The position numbers and the translations under genes are program-made. A DNA stretch of 64,000 nt from Pseudomonadota bacterium (GTDB taxonomy: Bacteria > Pseudomonadota > Alphaproteobacteria > Reyranellales > Reyranellaceae), in the NCBI GenBank assembly GCA_018240745.1, contig JAFEFF010000170.1, forward strand, positions 1-64,000, written 5' to 3'. A model generated the notes under the pieces. The model had not been told where the DNA came from. It did no database searches and saw only the letters and a program-made list of their open reading frames with translations. Positions within the stretch are counted from its first letter, which is position 1. Each line of letters begins with the position of its first letter. Shown here one piece after another: positions 9,134 to 17,105 of the stretch.

Positions 9134-9472
9134 ATGGCATTGAAGCGCGTGGCGCTCGAGATCGGCATGGGCACCGACATCCGCGGCGGCGACTACACCA
9201 AGGCGGCGGTGCGCGCCCTGCGCGATGCGCTGTGGCACAACTCGCTCACCGTCGCGACGGCCGTCGGCAAGTCGAGCGACGACATGCAGGTCGAGGTGCT
9301 GATCGGCGTACCGCAGCCCGACAAGGTCGACACGGCCGAGGTGCTGAAGATCCTGCCGCACGGCACCGGCTCGGTGAAGGTGTTCCAGGGCGGCCTGGAG
9401 ATTCCCAACGAAGCCGGCACCGACAGGACGGTGATCGCGCAAGCCGCCGCCATCGTGCGGCTGGATCTGTAA
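9134..9472 (+). CDS. Lin0512 family protein, copy 1
   Basis: A 112-residue protein matching the conserved uncharacterised Lin0512 family: opening KRVALEIGMGTDIRGGDYTKAA, then GVPQPDKVDTAEVLKILPHGTG. GAGGGAGG stands upstream of the ATG. It is followed 12 bp later by a paralogue with the same architecture, and a GST overlaps the second copy, so the three genes form one unit. The family has no established biochemical function. Confidence 0.82.
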   Translation: MALKRVALEIGMGTDIRGGDYTKAAVRALRDALWHNSLTVATAVGKSSDDMQVEVLIGVPQPDKVDTAEVLKILPHGTGSVKVFQGGLEIPNEAGTDRTVIAQAAAIVRLDL

Positions 9473-9484
9473 GGGAGACGAGCG

Positions 9485-9829
9485 ATGGCCCAGAAGCGCG
9501 TGATCCTCGAGCTCGGCACCGGCAACGACCTGCACGGCGGCGACTACACCAAGGCGGCGCTGCGCGCGGTGCAGGACGCCCTGCATCATTCGTCGCTCAC
9601 CATGCTGCGGGCGCTCGAGGTGAACCCCAAGACCAGCATGTTCGTGAACGTCACGATCGGCGTGCAGCAGCCCGACAGGGTGGACATCGAGAAGGTGCGC
9701 GCCTCGCTGCCGCACGGCATCGTCACCGTGAAGGCAGTGAAGGGCGGCCTCGACGTCGCCGATCCCGAGAACAACGACCCGGCGGTGATCGCCTCGGCCG
9801 CGGTCGAGGTCAGGCTGGAGCTGCCGTGA
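9485..9829 (+). CDS. Lin0512 family protein, copy 2
   Basis: A 114-residue paralogue of the preceding protein. It shares the GNDLHGGDYTKAALRAVQDALHH opening and the GVQQPDRVDIEKVRASLPHG segment, while the variable middle (HSSLTMLRALEVNPKTS) has diverged. The pair probably works as a heteromer. Its TGA overlaps the GST start as TGATG, which couples translation. Confidence 0.82.
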   Translation: MAQKRVILELGTGNDLHGGDYTKAALRAVQDALHHSSLTMLRALEVNPKTSMFVNVTIGVQQPDRVDIEKVRASLPHGIVTVKAVKGGLDVADPENNDPAVIASAAVEVRLELP

Positions 9830-10608
9830 TGCTGCTCTACGAACACCCGCTGTCGTCCTATGCCCAGAAGGTCAAGATTGCCCTGCGCGAGAAGGGCCTC
9901 GTGTTCGACAAGGAGACGCCCGGCGCGATCGGCACGGGCAGGGCCGCCGGGCCGTTCGCCGCAGCGAGCCCGCGCAACGAGGTGCCGGCGCTGATCGACG
10001 GCGCCGCACGCATCTTCGACTCGACCATCATCCTCGAATATCTCGAGGACAAGTATCCGACGCCGCACCTGCTGCCGGCCGATCCGGTGATGCGCGCAGA
10101 GGCGCGAATGATCGAGGAGGTCTGCGACACGCTCTACGAGGCGATCAACTGGGGCCTGAGCGAGATCCGCTGGTTCAAGCGCGCCGAGGGCGCCAAAGCC
10201 GAGGAAATGAAGGCGACGGCGGCGCGCCAGACCGCCGAGGTACAGGCCTGGCTGACGGGCAAGCTCGGCACCAACGACTTCTTCAACGGCGACAGCTTCG
10301 GCTGGGCCGATGCCAGCGTCGCGCCCTACGTCAACCGGTCGTTCCATTACGGCATGGGCACGCCCGACGGCTCGCCGTTGGCGCGCTGGCTGGGACGCAT
10401 CCGCGAGCGGCCGTCGGTGGCCGAGACCTTCAAGGAGTTCGAGGCGGCCGCGGGCAATATGGGCGATGCCGCCGAGCGCGTGGCGTCAGGCCAGATCCGC
10501 CGCGAATATCGCGATCACCGGCTGGAATGGATGATGAAGTCGGGCGGCGTCCAGATCGTGCTCGACGGACTCGAGAAGAACACCATCCGCTTCACCTGGC
10601 CGCTCTGA
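9829..10608 (+). CDS. Glutathione S-transferase family protein
   Basis: A 259-residue GST: thioredoxin-fold N-domain (MLLYEHPLSSYAQKVKIALREKGL, 1-80, with the conserved NEVPALIDG and DSTIILEYLEDKYP), then an all-helical C-domain. It runs about 40 residues past a typical GST, with a C-terminal extension (REYRDHRLEWMMKSGG) of unknown role. It is coupled by a one-base start/stop overlap to two Lin0512 genes. Confidence 0.88.
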   Translation: MLLYEHPLSSYAQKVKIALREKGLVFDKETPGAIGTGRAAGPFAAASPRNEVPALIDGAARIFDSTIILEYLEDKYPTPHLLPADPVMRAEARMIEEVCDTLYEAINWGLSEIRWFKRAEGAKAEEMKATAARQTAEVQAWLTGKLGTNDFFNGDSFGWADASVAPYVNRSFHYGMGTPDGSPLARWLGRIRERPSVAETFKEFEAAAGNMGDAAERVASGQIRREYRDHRLEWMMKSGGVQIVLDGLEKNTIRFTWPL

Positions 10609-10710
10609 CCTCCTTCCCCCAGGGGGAAGGACTGAGGAGGGGGGAAGGCAACCGGCGGCGAGGTCTTCGGCTCGTCCCTTCCTGTATCCTCCCCCTGCGG
10701 GGAGGAGAAG
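10609..10710. repeat. Interspersed inverted repeat (CTCCCC family)
   Basis: The outer segments TCCTTCCCCC...GGGGGAAGGA and TCCTCCCCCTGCGGGGAGGA make GC-rich hairpins separated by a unique centre. The composition matches the larger copies near 12720-12865 and 53485-53614. It lies between two convergent genes and may serve as a bidirectional transcript end. Confidence 0.5.
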
Positions 10711-10717
10711 AGATGAG

Positions 10718-10939
10718 CTAAGCTCTCTTGCGGCCCATGAACACGAGGCCCAGTCCGACGACGATCGCGGCAATGCCGGCAATGGTCGGGATCGGCACGA
10801 CCTTCTGCTCGTCGGCCTGGACCTTGAGCGGGCCGACATCGAGCACGGTCTTGCGCTCGGTGAAGGAGACGTTCTCGACCACGAGACCGGCGACACCGAG
10901 GACGATCAGCACGATGCCGATGATGGCGAGGGGTTTCAT
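10718..10939 (-). CDS. Small two-helix membrane protein
   Basis: A 73-residue protein with hydrophobic helices at about 3-22 (LAIIGIVLIVLGVAGLVV) and 51-68 (TIAGIAAIVVGLGLVFMG) separated by a charged loop. Its size and layout resemble DUF3185-type small membrane proteins, though that match is by appearance only. It lies 25 bp after the selenoprotein gene on the same strand and may be co-transcribed. Confidence 0.7.
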   Translation of the reverse strand: MKPLAIIGIVLIVLGVAGLVVENVSFTERKTVLDVGPLKVQADEQKVVPIPTIAGIAAIVVGLGLVFMGRKRA

Positions 10940-10964
10940 GCCCTCGCAAACGCCTGTCGGCGGT

Positions 10965-11495
10965 TCAGGTTCCCTGCTGCACCAGCAGCTTGCAGCCCTG
11001 CTCGATCGCAGCCCGCGCTCGCGCCGCAAGCTCGCTGTCGGAAGCGCTGCTGACCGGATGTGCGATGGTCGAGAAGGCATAGCCCGGCATGCCCAGCACC
11101 CGGCCCATCGTCTCGGCGGCGCTGACGAAGCGCTCGGTCATGACCCCGAAGGCGGGGACCCCTTCTTTCTCGGCAGTGACGGCGTCGTGCAGACTGCACG
11201 ATGAGCAGCTGCCTCAATCTCCTATGCCGGAGACGACGGCATCCCACTGCTTGATCTCGGCGACGATGTGGGCGTCCGCCGGCGCGCTGTAGTTCGACTT
11301 GGTGCGGCTCACGACCTTGGCGACGCCGTACTCCTCGCGCAGGATCTTCTCGAGATGGGCAAAGAAGCCCTTCGTCCCGACCTTGCCGTTGGAGATGAAG
11401 CCGACCGTCTTGCCTTCGAGCGTAGCAAGGCGCGGCGCGCGCTGGCCGGTGGTGGCCGTCTCGCCGGCGGTGGGATCGAGAACGCGGAAGGTCAT
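10965..11495 (-). CDS. UGSC-family selenoprotein (in-frame TGA = Sec94)
   Basis: The frame from ATG 11495 (AAAGGAGC upstream) meets TGA at 11216-11214 and, read as selenocysteine, continues uninterrupted to a second TGA at 10965, giving 176 residues. Around the TGA the protein reads VVSGIGD-U-GSCSSCSLHDAV, the hallmark U-G-S-C-S-S motif of the UGSC (seleno)protein family, known from metagenomes and GC-rich bacteria. After it comes a conserved-looking ERFVSAAETMGRVLGMPGYAF. A hairpin with a G-first apical loop 19 nt after the TGA matches a bacterial SECIS. The function is unknown, and the U/Cys cluster suggests redox chemistry. Ordinary gene calling would truncate it at residue 93. Confidence 0.88.
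11185..11201 (-). promoter_or_regulatory. Putative bacterial SECIS hairpin
   Basis: On the coding (minus) strand, TCGTGCA (11201-11195), loop GTC, TGCACGA (11191-11185) form a 7-bp perfect stem. The loop begins with G and lies 19 nt after the TGA, within the 16-37 nt spacing and guanine-in-loop rule known for bacterial SECIS elements recognised by SelB. Confidence 0.75.
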
Positions 11496-11505
11496 GGCTG
11501 CTCCT

Positions 11506-12564
11506 TTACTTCTTCGGCGGCTCGCAGTCGACGCAGGCGCCGATCGGCAGGGTGACGGCGCGGCTGCGGTTGCCGAGCCACGGCGGAATGACGGCGCCGA
11601 AGCCGCCGGCCGGCCCGCCGGCGGCGACCACCAGCAGATGGTCGACCGATTCGAGCGCGGGATAGACCTTGTCCGCCTTGTCGCGCACCACCGCGCCCTT
11701 GCCGACCTCGGCCCATTCGCCGCGTTTGATGCGCGCGCGCTTCCAGATGAAGTCGGCGATGTCGCTCTTGCTCCACCTGGCGTTCTGCAGGTGCTCGCGC
11801 AGCTGCTTGGGAATGATCATCGCGTAGTTGCCGGGGTGGATCGAGTAATGCCGCAGGTTGGCGCGGATGTCGGCGGCAAAAGTCTCGAGGATCTCCTCCG
11901 GCCTGGTCGTCCATTCGTTCATGATCTGGCGCGGCGCGCCGGCCGCCATCACCGTCACCGCCGAGGCTTCCCTCGGCAGCCCGCGCTGCTCGCTGAGCGA
12001 CTTCCAGCTCGTGTCCTCCTCGTCCTCGGCGACGCAGAAGCTGAACTTGCCGGGGTGCCCCAGGGTCGAGCGGTCGATCGCGCCCGGCCGCGCCTCCAGA
12101 AGATTGATCAGGCAGAGTCGGATGGCGCGGCCGATCACCGATGTCGCGCGATCGCTGTTGCCCAGCGCATTGAAGGTGCCCGAGGCGCCGATCTCCCGGC
12201 GGATCGGCCCGTTGATCACGACCAGGATGGCGCAGCCGCCGGTGCTGGCGGTGGCGCCATGGAGCAGGAACGGTTCCTGCATCATCGCCGTCCAGGCCGT
12301 CACGACGACGGGAAAATGCATCGGCAGGCAGCCCGCCATCACGGCATTGATCGCCAGCTTCTCGGCGGTGATGGCGAGCCCGCGTACCGGCTCGACGCCG
12401 ATCAACTGGTCGGGCGGCATCATCACCCAGTCGAGGCAGGCGCGCACGGCGTCCTCGGTCGGCGGCACGATCGGCAGGCCATCGGTCCAGCCGTTGGAGT
12501 GGTAGAGCTCCTGCACGGCGGAGACGCTGTCGGCCTGATAGACGCGGGATGCGAGATGCTGCAC
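11506..12564 (-). CDS. Conserved partner of the UGSC selenoprotein, function unknown
   Basis: A 352-residue protein upstream of and co-oriented with the selenoprotein gene, separated by only 10 bp. I recognise no named enzyme. Features include a Trp/Pro-rich N-terminus (YHSNGWTDGLPIVPPTEDAV), a Gly-rich centre (GATASTGGCAILVVINGP) and a C-terminal CVDC (GACVDCEPPKK), a CxxC thiol pair. GTG 12564 is chosen because GGAGG lies five bases upstream. ATG 12585 has a poor site. The CxxC tail beside a selenoprotein suggests a shared redox role, which is inference. Confidence 0.75.
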   Translation of the reverse strand: MQHLASRVYQADSVSAVQELYHSNGWTDGLPIVPPTEDAVRACLDWVMMPPDQLIGVEPVRGLAITAEKLAINAVMAGCLPMHFPVVVTAWTAMMQEPFLLHGATASTGGCAILVVINGPIRREIGASGTFNALGNSDRATSVIGRAIRLCLINLLEARPGAIDRSTLGHPGKFSFCVAEDEEDTSWKSLSEQRGLPREASAVTVMAAGAPRQIMNEWTTRPEEILETFAADIRANLRHYSIHPGNYAMIIPKQLREHLQNARWSKSDIADFIWKRARIKRGEWAEVGKGAVVRDKADKVYPALESVDHLLVVAAGGPAGGFGAVIPPWLGNRSRAVTLPIGACVDCEPPKK

Positions 12565-12716
12565 GAGAACCTCCACGAGCAGCATAATCGCCAGGGCCGC
12601 TATGCCAAGATCAACCTGATAGCCGGAATTGTTGCACTTCCCGAATCAATTCGATCGCGACCCGCGACGGCGCGGCAACGCCATCAGGCCATTGATGCGA
12701 ATTGCATCGGCAAACT

Positions 12717-12866
12717 CTACTTCCTCCCCATTCTGATGGGGAGGTGGCGCGGTAATCCGCACCGGAGGGGCCGTGAGCGCAGTCAAGATCGCGGCTCATG
12801 ACCCCCTCGCCCGCGTATGACGCGGGCACCTCTCCTTGGCGGACTCCGCCAAGGGGAGGAAGGGCT
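12717..12866. repeat. Interspersed inverted repeat (CTCCCC family)
   Basis: The segment begins TTCCTCCCCATTCTGATGGGGAGGTGGCGC and ends ACCTCTCC...GGGGAGGAAGG, with inner complementary parts. It shares the element GGAGGGG..GTGAGC..GCTCATGACCCCCTC..CGTATGACG with the copy at 53485-53614. The rest of the 12565-12870 gap (about 150 bp) shows no gene. Confidence 0.6.
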
Positions 12867-12870
12867 CTTT

Positions 12871-13947
12871 CTAAGCCGCCAGCATGCGCTCGCGGTTGCG
12901 GTCGCGCAGGATGGGCATCACCCACTTGCCGAAGCGCTCGGCCTCCTCGTCATGCAGGTAGCCCGACAGGCAGAAGGAGTGGCAGCCGAGATCGATGAAG
13001 TCCTGCAGCGTCTCGGCGCACTGCTCCGGCGTGCCGACCACGGCGATGCCGGCGCCCGGCCGCACCTTGGTGATGCCGGTGAACAGGTTGCGCTCGATCA
13101 CGTCACCGGTCGCCGCCAGCTCGCGCACGCGGCGGTTGGCTTCGGAGGTCGCGAAGCGCTCCTTCACGAAGGCCTTCTGCGCCTCGGTGGCGTGGCCCAC
13201 CAGCTCGTGCGCGAACTCCCACGCCTCCTTCGCGGTCTCTCGGCAGACGATCTGCAGGCGCATGCCGAAGCCGATCTTGTCCTCGCGCCCGTGCTTCGCC
13301 GCCATGCCGCGGATCACCGCCATGTTGTCGCGGATGCGATCGTAGGTGTCGCCCCAGAACAGGTGCACGTCGGAGTGCTTGGCCGAGATCTCCCACGCTT
13401 GCCGGCTGCCGCCGCCGAGATAGAACGGCGGGTGCGGCTTCTGAAACGGCCGCGGCCGGACCTGCGCGCCCTCGAGCCGGTAGAACTTGCCGTCGAAGGT
13501 CACCGACGGCTGGGTCCACAGCAGCTTCAGCAGCGAGACCTCCTCCTCCATGATCTCGTAGCGCTCTTCCTTGGCCCACTTGATGCCTTCGGAAGCGTTC
13601 TCCTGCTCGCTCTGCCCGGCGATCAGGTTGATGCAGATGCGCCCGCCCGACAACTGATCGAACGCCGCCACCATCTTCGCCAGCAGCACCGGATTGATAT
13701 AGCTGGGCCGCGCCGCCACCAGCATGCGGATCGACCTGGAGCGCGCGACCATCATCGCCGAGGAGATCCAGGCCTCCCAGCATGCGGTCTGCACCGGCAC
13801 CAGCATGTACTCGAAGCCGGCCGCTTCGGCCGCCGCCGTCACTTTGTCGAACAGCCCGAGCGACGGCGGAATCTGTGCGCTCGCAACGCCGTAAGCGGTC
13901 GTGTCGCCGGCCGTCGGCAGGAACCAGCCGAATTCGAGTTTGCGCAT
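12871..13947 (-). CDS. LLM-class flavin-dependent monooxygenase, SsuD-like
   Basis: A 358-residue luciferase-like TIM-barrel enzyme using reduced FMN. It shows the SsuD-type opening LEFGWFLPTAGDTTAYG, the conserved LVAARPSYINPVLLAKMVAAFDQLSGGRICINLIAG and the HPPFYLGGGS segment. Alkanesulfonate, alkane or nitrilotriacetate-type substrates are usual for this branch. No flavin reductase or sulfonate transporter is adjacent, so the substrate is open. It diverges from the gamma-glutamyltransferase gene across about 50 bp. Confidence 0.87.
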   Translation of the reverse strand: MRKLEFGWFLPTAGDTTAYGVASAQIPPSLGLFDKVTAAAEAAGFEYMLVPVQTACWEAWISSAMMVARSRSIRMLVAARPSYINPVLLAKMVAAFDQLSGGRICINLIAGQSEQENASEGIKWAKEERYEIMEEEVSLLKLLWTQPSVTFDGKFYRLEGAQVRPRPFQKPHPPFYLGGGSRQAWEISAKHSDVHLFWGDTYDRIRDNMAVIRGMAAKHGREDKIGFGMRLQIVCRETAKEAWEFAHELVGHATEAQKAFVKERFATSEANRRVRELAATGDVIERNLFTGITKVRPGAGIAVVGTPEQCAETLQDFIDLGCHSFCLSGYLHDEEAERFGKWVMPILRDRNRERMLAA

Positions 13948-13999
13948 GACCGCAGTCTAGTGCCTATTGCGGGAGAGCACACCATCAGGGGGCGAGGAC

Positions 14000-15625
14000 A
14001 TGCTTCAGCACGGCAAGCGGCCAACCGTTGCATCGCGGCACGGAATGGTGGCCGCGGCGCATCCTTTGGCGGCCGCGGCCGGCGCGCGCGTGCTGTCCAA
14101 TGGCGGCAATGCCTTCGATGCCGCGGCGGCGACCGCCGCGACGCTGAACGTCGTCGAACCCTACATGTCCGGCTTGGGCGGGCAGGGTTACGCGACCTGC
14201 TACGTCGCCTCGGAGCGCCGCGTACGCTCGCTCAATTTCATGGCCCGCATCCCGCGCCGTTTCCCGCTCGACAAGCTCAGCCGCCGCGAGCAGATCCTGC
14301 GCGGGCCGGTCGCGGTCGGCGCGCCGGGCAACTTCGGCGGCTGGTGCGAGATGGTGAGCCGCTACGGCAGGAAGAAGCTGCCCGAGCTGTTCGCCCCGGC
14401 GATCCGTATCGCCCGCGACGGCTTCGGCATGATCGAATTCAACGTCGAGGAGTTTCGCGGCGTCACCGGTGAGCTGCGCGGGCACGCGGCGCTTTATCCC
14501 GAATGGTCGCGCAACTACGTCGAGGGGATCGAAGGCGGCCAGCCGAAGCTCGGCGCGCTGCTGAAACAGCCCGACCTCGCCGACACGCTCGCGGCGCTGG
14601 GCAACGAAGGCCCCGGCCTGCTGTACGGCGGCGCGCTCGGCAGGAAGATCATCGAGCGGCTGACCGAACTGGGCGGTTGCCTCAGCATGGACGACCTCTC
14701 CGACTTCAAGGCCGAATGGGTCGATCCGGTGGCGGTGACCTATCGCGGCCGCACGATCCATGTGCCGCCGCCGCCGTGCGAGGCATTCCAGTATCTGGTG
14801 ACGCTGCGCATCCTCGAAGGCTTCGACCTCGGCGGGATGGAGCGCAACGGCGTCGACCATGTCGACACGGTGCTGCGCGCCATCCGGATCGCCGCCGGCG
14901 TGCGCATCGCCAACGGCGTGCCCTCGCCGCAGAAGCTCGCCGAGCTCCTGTCGGACGGCCACATCGAGTCCTTGCGCGCGCGGGTGCGCGACGGCAAGCC
15001 GGTCACCGGCCCGACCGAGCAGTGGACGCCGCCGCCGGCCGACGGCCAAGGGAGCGATACTGGCGAAGGCCATACCACGTCGTTCTCGATCGCCGACGCC
15101 GACGGCAACCTGGTCTGCGTGACCCAGAGCCTCGGCAGCGTGTTCGGCTCGGGCGTCGTGGTGCCGGGCACCGGGGTCTGCCTGAACAACTTCCTCTATT
15201 GGGCCGACGTCACGCCGGACAGCCCCAACCGGGTGAAGCACGGCGACCTCATGCCGGTCTGCGTCGCGCCGTCGATCGTCACCCAGGACGACAAGCCGGT
15301 GATGGCGCTCGGCACGCCGGGCAGCTACGGCATCCTGCAGACCCAGCCGCAGGCCTTCGTGCAGTTCGTCGACTTCGGCCTGCCGCTGCAGCAGGCGATC
15401 GAATCGCCGCGCGGCCGCCTGACCGACGGCCGCGACGTGCTGCTCGAGGGCCGGCTCGCGGCCGACGTGCAGGCCGAGCTGCGCAAGCGCGGCCACAACG
15501 TCACGACCGGCCCCGACTGGACGATGAAGGTCGGCGGCATGCAGGGCGTCGCGATCGATCCCGCGACCGGCATCATGACCGGCGGCTGCGACCCGCGGCG
15601 CGACGGCTACGTGGTGCCGGCGTAG
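14000..15625 (+). CDS. Gamma-glutamyltransferase family protein
   Basis: A 541-residue Ntn-hydrolase precursor. The autoprocessing site is GEGHTTSFSIAD, with the nucleophile at about Thr359, so it would split into large (about 1-358) and small (359-541) chains, and the GTPGSYGI loop follows in the small chain. The start at 14000 has GGGGGCGAGG upstream. There is no signal peptide, unlike classical periplasmic Ggt, so it probably acts in the cytoplasm on gamma-glutamyl compounds or is a cephalosporin-acylase-like relative. Confidence 0.87.
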   Translation: MLQHGKRPTVASRHGMVAAAHPLAAAAGARVLSNGGNAFDAAAATAATLNVVEPYMSGLGGQGYATCYVASERRVRSLNFMARIPRRFPLDKLSRREQILRGPVAVGAPGNFGGWCEMVSRYGRKKLPELFAPAIRIARDGFGMIEFNVEEFRGVTGELRGHAALYPEWSRNYVEGIEGGQPKLGALLKQPDLADTLAALGNEGPGLLYGGALGRKIIERLTELGGCLSMDDLSDFKAEWVDPVAVTYRGRTIHVPPPPCEAFQYLVTLRILEGFDLGGMERNGVDHVDTVLRAIRIAAGVRIANGVPSPQKLAELLSDGHIESLRARVRDGKPVTGPTEQWTPPPADGQGSDTGEGHTTSFSIADADGNLVCVTQSLGSVFGSGVVVPGTGVCLNNFLYWADVTPDSPNRVKHGDLMPVCVAPSIVTQDDKPVMALGTPGSYGILQTQPQAFVQFVDFGLPLQQAIESPRGRLTDGRDVLLEGRLAADVQAELRKRGHNVTTGPDWTMKVGGMQGVAIDPATGIMTGGCDPRRDGYVVPA

Positions 15626-15639
15626 GGCACAGCCCTTTT

Positions 15640-15745
15640 GTCACATTCCTCTCCCCGCGAGCGGGACAGGTTCGGAGAGGGGGTTACGGGGGATGTGCGC
15701 TACCCCCTCATCCGCACTCTCCGCCTAGCGGCGGAGAGGAGGAAG
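15640..15745. repeat. Interspersed inverted repeat (CTCTCC family)
   Basis: CCTCTCCCCGCGAGCGGGACAGG and CTCTCCGCCTAGCGGCGGAGAGGAGG form two GC-rich hairpins at the convergent ends of the gamma-glutamyltransferase and serine hydrolase genes. The last residues of the hydrolase (SSSSPPLGGECG) are encoded inside the repeat, so its stop may have been set by repeat insertion. Confidence 0.5.
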
Positions 15746-16880
15746 ACTCCCGCAGGACGTCCCTGAAAATGCCGGACTGCAGCCGGAACGCTTGCGGGCT
15801 GTAGTCCTGGTAGTATCCGGCGGTCACCACGACGACGAGATCGAGCAGCGGGACGATACGGATCGACTGCCCGCCTCGACCGAGCGCGCCGATCCAGCGG
15901 ACTTCCCGTCCATCGACCACAGAGCGGTCGAGCCACCAGAGATATCCATAGAAATAGGTGCCCGTGGCTTTCAGCCACGGTTTCGTCGACGCCTCGATCC
16001 ATGCCTTCGAGACAACCTGGCGGTCGTTCCAGCGGCCGCCCGCGAGCACGAGCTGGCCGATCTTCGCCATGTCGCGCGGTCGCAGACGCAAGCCGCCGCC
16101 GGCATCGCTGTCGCCCCTGACCCGAGCCCACTCGACGGAGGTGATGCCCAGAGGTTCGAACAACGCCGCGCGCGCAAATTCATCGAGGGGGCGACCGGTC
16201 GCCTTGCGAACGATGGCAGACACCAGTGTCAGCGCGCCGGTGTCGTAGAAGAACTCTTGTCCTGGCGGGGCTGTCACGGGAAGACCGAGGACGTAACGAC
16301 AAGGATCCAACGACATCTGCATGCGCACCTCGTCGTTGTCGTAGTTGTTGCTCGGGGTCGCCTCCACCCACTTCAGGCCGACCGACATGGTGAGCGCGTG
16401 CACCAGCTTGAGGTGGTCCTTTTCGGGAGAGCGCAAGTCGGCCAGTTCGGGGAAGAATCTGATGATCGGTTCGTCGACGCTGCGGATCAGCCCGCGGTCG
16501 ATCGCGATCCCGACCGCGAGTGACGCGACGCTCTTGGAGACCGACTTCAGGTCGTGCAGCGTACCGGCGTCGAAGGCGATGTTTTCCGCCTTGCGATTGT
16601 TCACCTCGTCGGGACCGCTGAAGTACCGCTCGAAGAGGAGCTTCCCGCCGCGTGCGACCAGAACGGCGTGCACGTTGGCGGTGCCCGCGAGCCGGTCGGC
16701 CATCTGGCACAGCGCACCGCGGTCGATGAGGTTGTCGTCATGGGCGGAGGCGACGGGCCAGCCGTCGTCCCGCGCGACCGGAACGCTGCAGTCGTCGGGC
16801 GCGTCCGCGTACACTGGCCACACCGTGAACGGCGCCAGCGCAGTCCCACCGAGAAGAGAAACAAACTCCCGCCGTCTCAC
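15708..16880 (-). CDS. Serine hydrolase of the beta-lactamase/class C family, Tat signal
   Basis: A 390-residue penicillin-binding-fold hydrolase. It has a twin-arginine-type signal MRRREFVSLLGGTALAPF, the S-x-x-K motif SVSK (113-116) and FFYDTG at the place of the usual Y-x-N. The third HTG/KTG box is not evident. GTG 16880 is preferred for its GAGAGGG site and because it places the RRR signal at the N-terminus. Such proteins act as esterases or peptidases in the periplasm. The specificity is unknown. Confidence 0.82.
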   Translation of the reverse strand: MRRREFVSLLGGTALAPFTVWPVYADAPDDCSVPVARDDGWPVASAHDDNLIDRGALCQMADRLAGTANVHAVLVARGGKLLFERYFSGPDEVNNRKAENIAFDAGTLHDLKSVSKSVASLAVGIAIDRGLIRSVDEPIIRFFPELADLRSPEKDHLKLVHALTMSVGLKWVEATPSNNYDNDEVRMQMSLDPCRYVLGLPVTAPPGQEFFYDTGALTLVSAIVRKATGRPLDEFARAALFEPLGITSVEWARVRGDSDAGGGLRLRPRDMAKIGQLVLAGGRWNDRQVVSKAWIEASTKPWLKATGTYFYGYLWWLDRSVVDGREVRWIGALGRGGQSIRIVPLLDLVVVVTAGYYQDYSPQAFRLQSGIFRDVLRESSSSPPLGGECG

Positions 16881-17105
16881 GCGCCCTCTCCGAGCTTCGG
16901 TATTGTGCGTGTCGCGCCGATGAACTGGCAACGGAGTCCGAGCGCCCGCACCCGCTCAACGGCCACCTTGGAGGTGCAATGATTGCACAGGACAAGATAT
17001 CGGGCTACGCCGTGAACCTGATAGGAGAGCAGTTGGCCTGCGGACCGCGCCGGCTGCGGGGGCGGCCTCCAGAGCCGCCGGTGTCCGGCCCATGAAGAGA
17101 GAATC
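16881..17105. other. Intergenic region between divergent genes
   Basis: About 225 bp between the divergent serine hydrolase and the sulfatase-like gene. A minus-strand frame here (positions 16877-17134) contains a CNHC-type cysteine pair but lacks a convincing ribosome site and has no recognisable family, so it is not called. GAAGAGAGA before 17106 is the ribosome site of the following gene. Confidence 0.4.

Noticed and set aside
11214..11216. TGA read as a true stop or a frameshift pseudogene
   Set aside because: The reading frame stays open for 82 codons after TGA with a U-G-S-C motif and a SECIS-like hairpin, so recoding is the better explanation.
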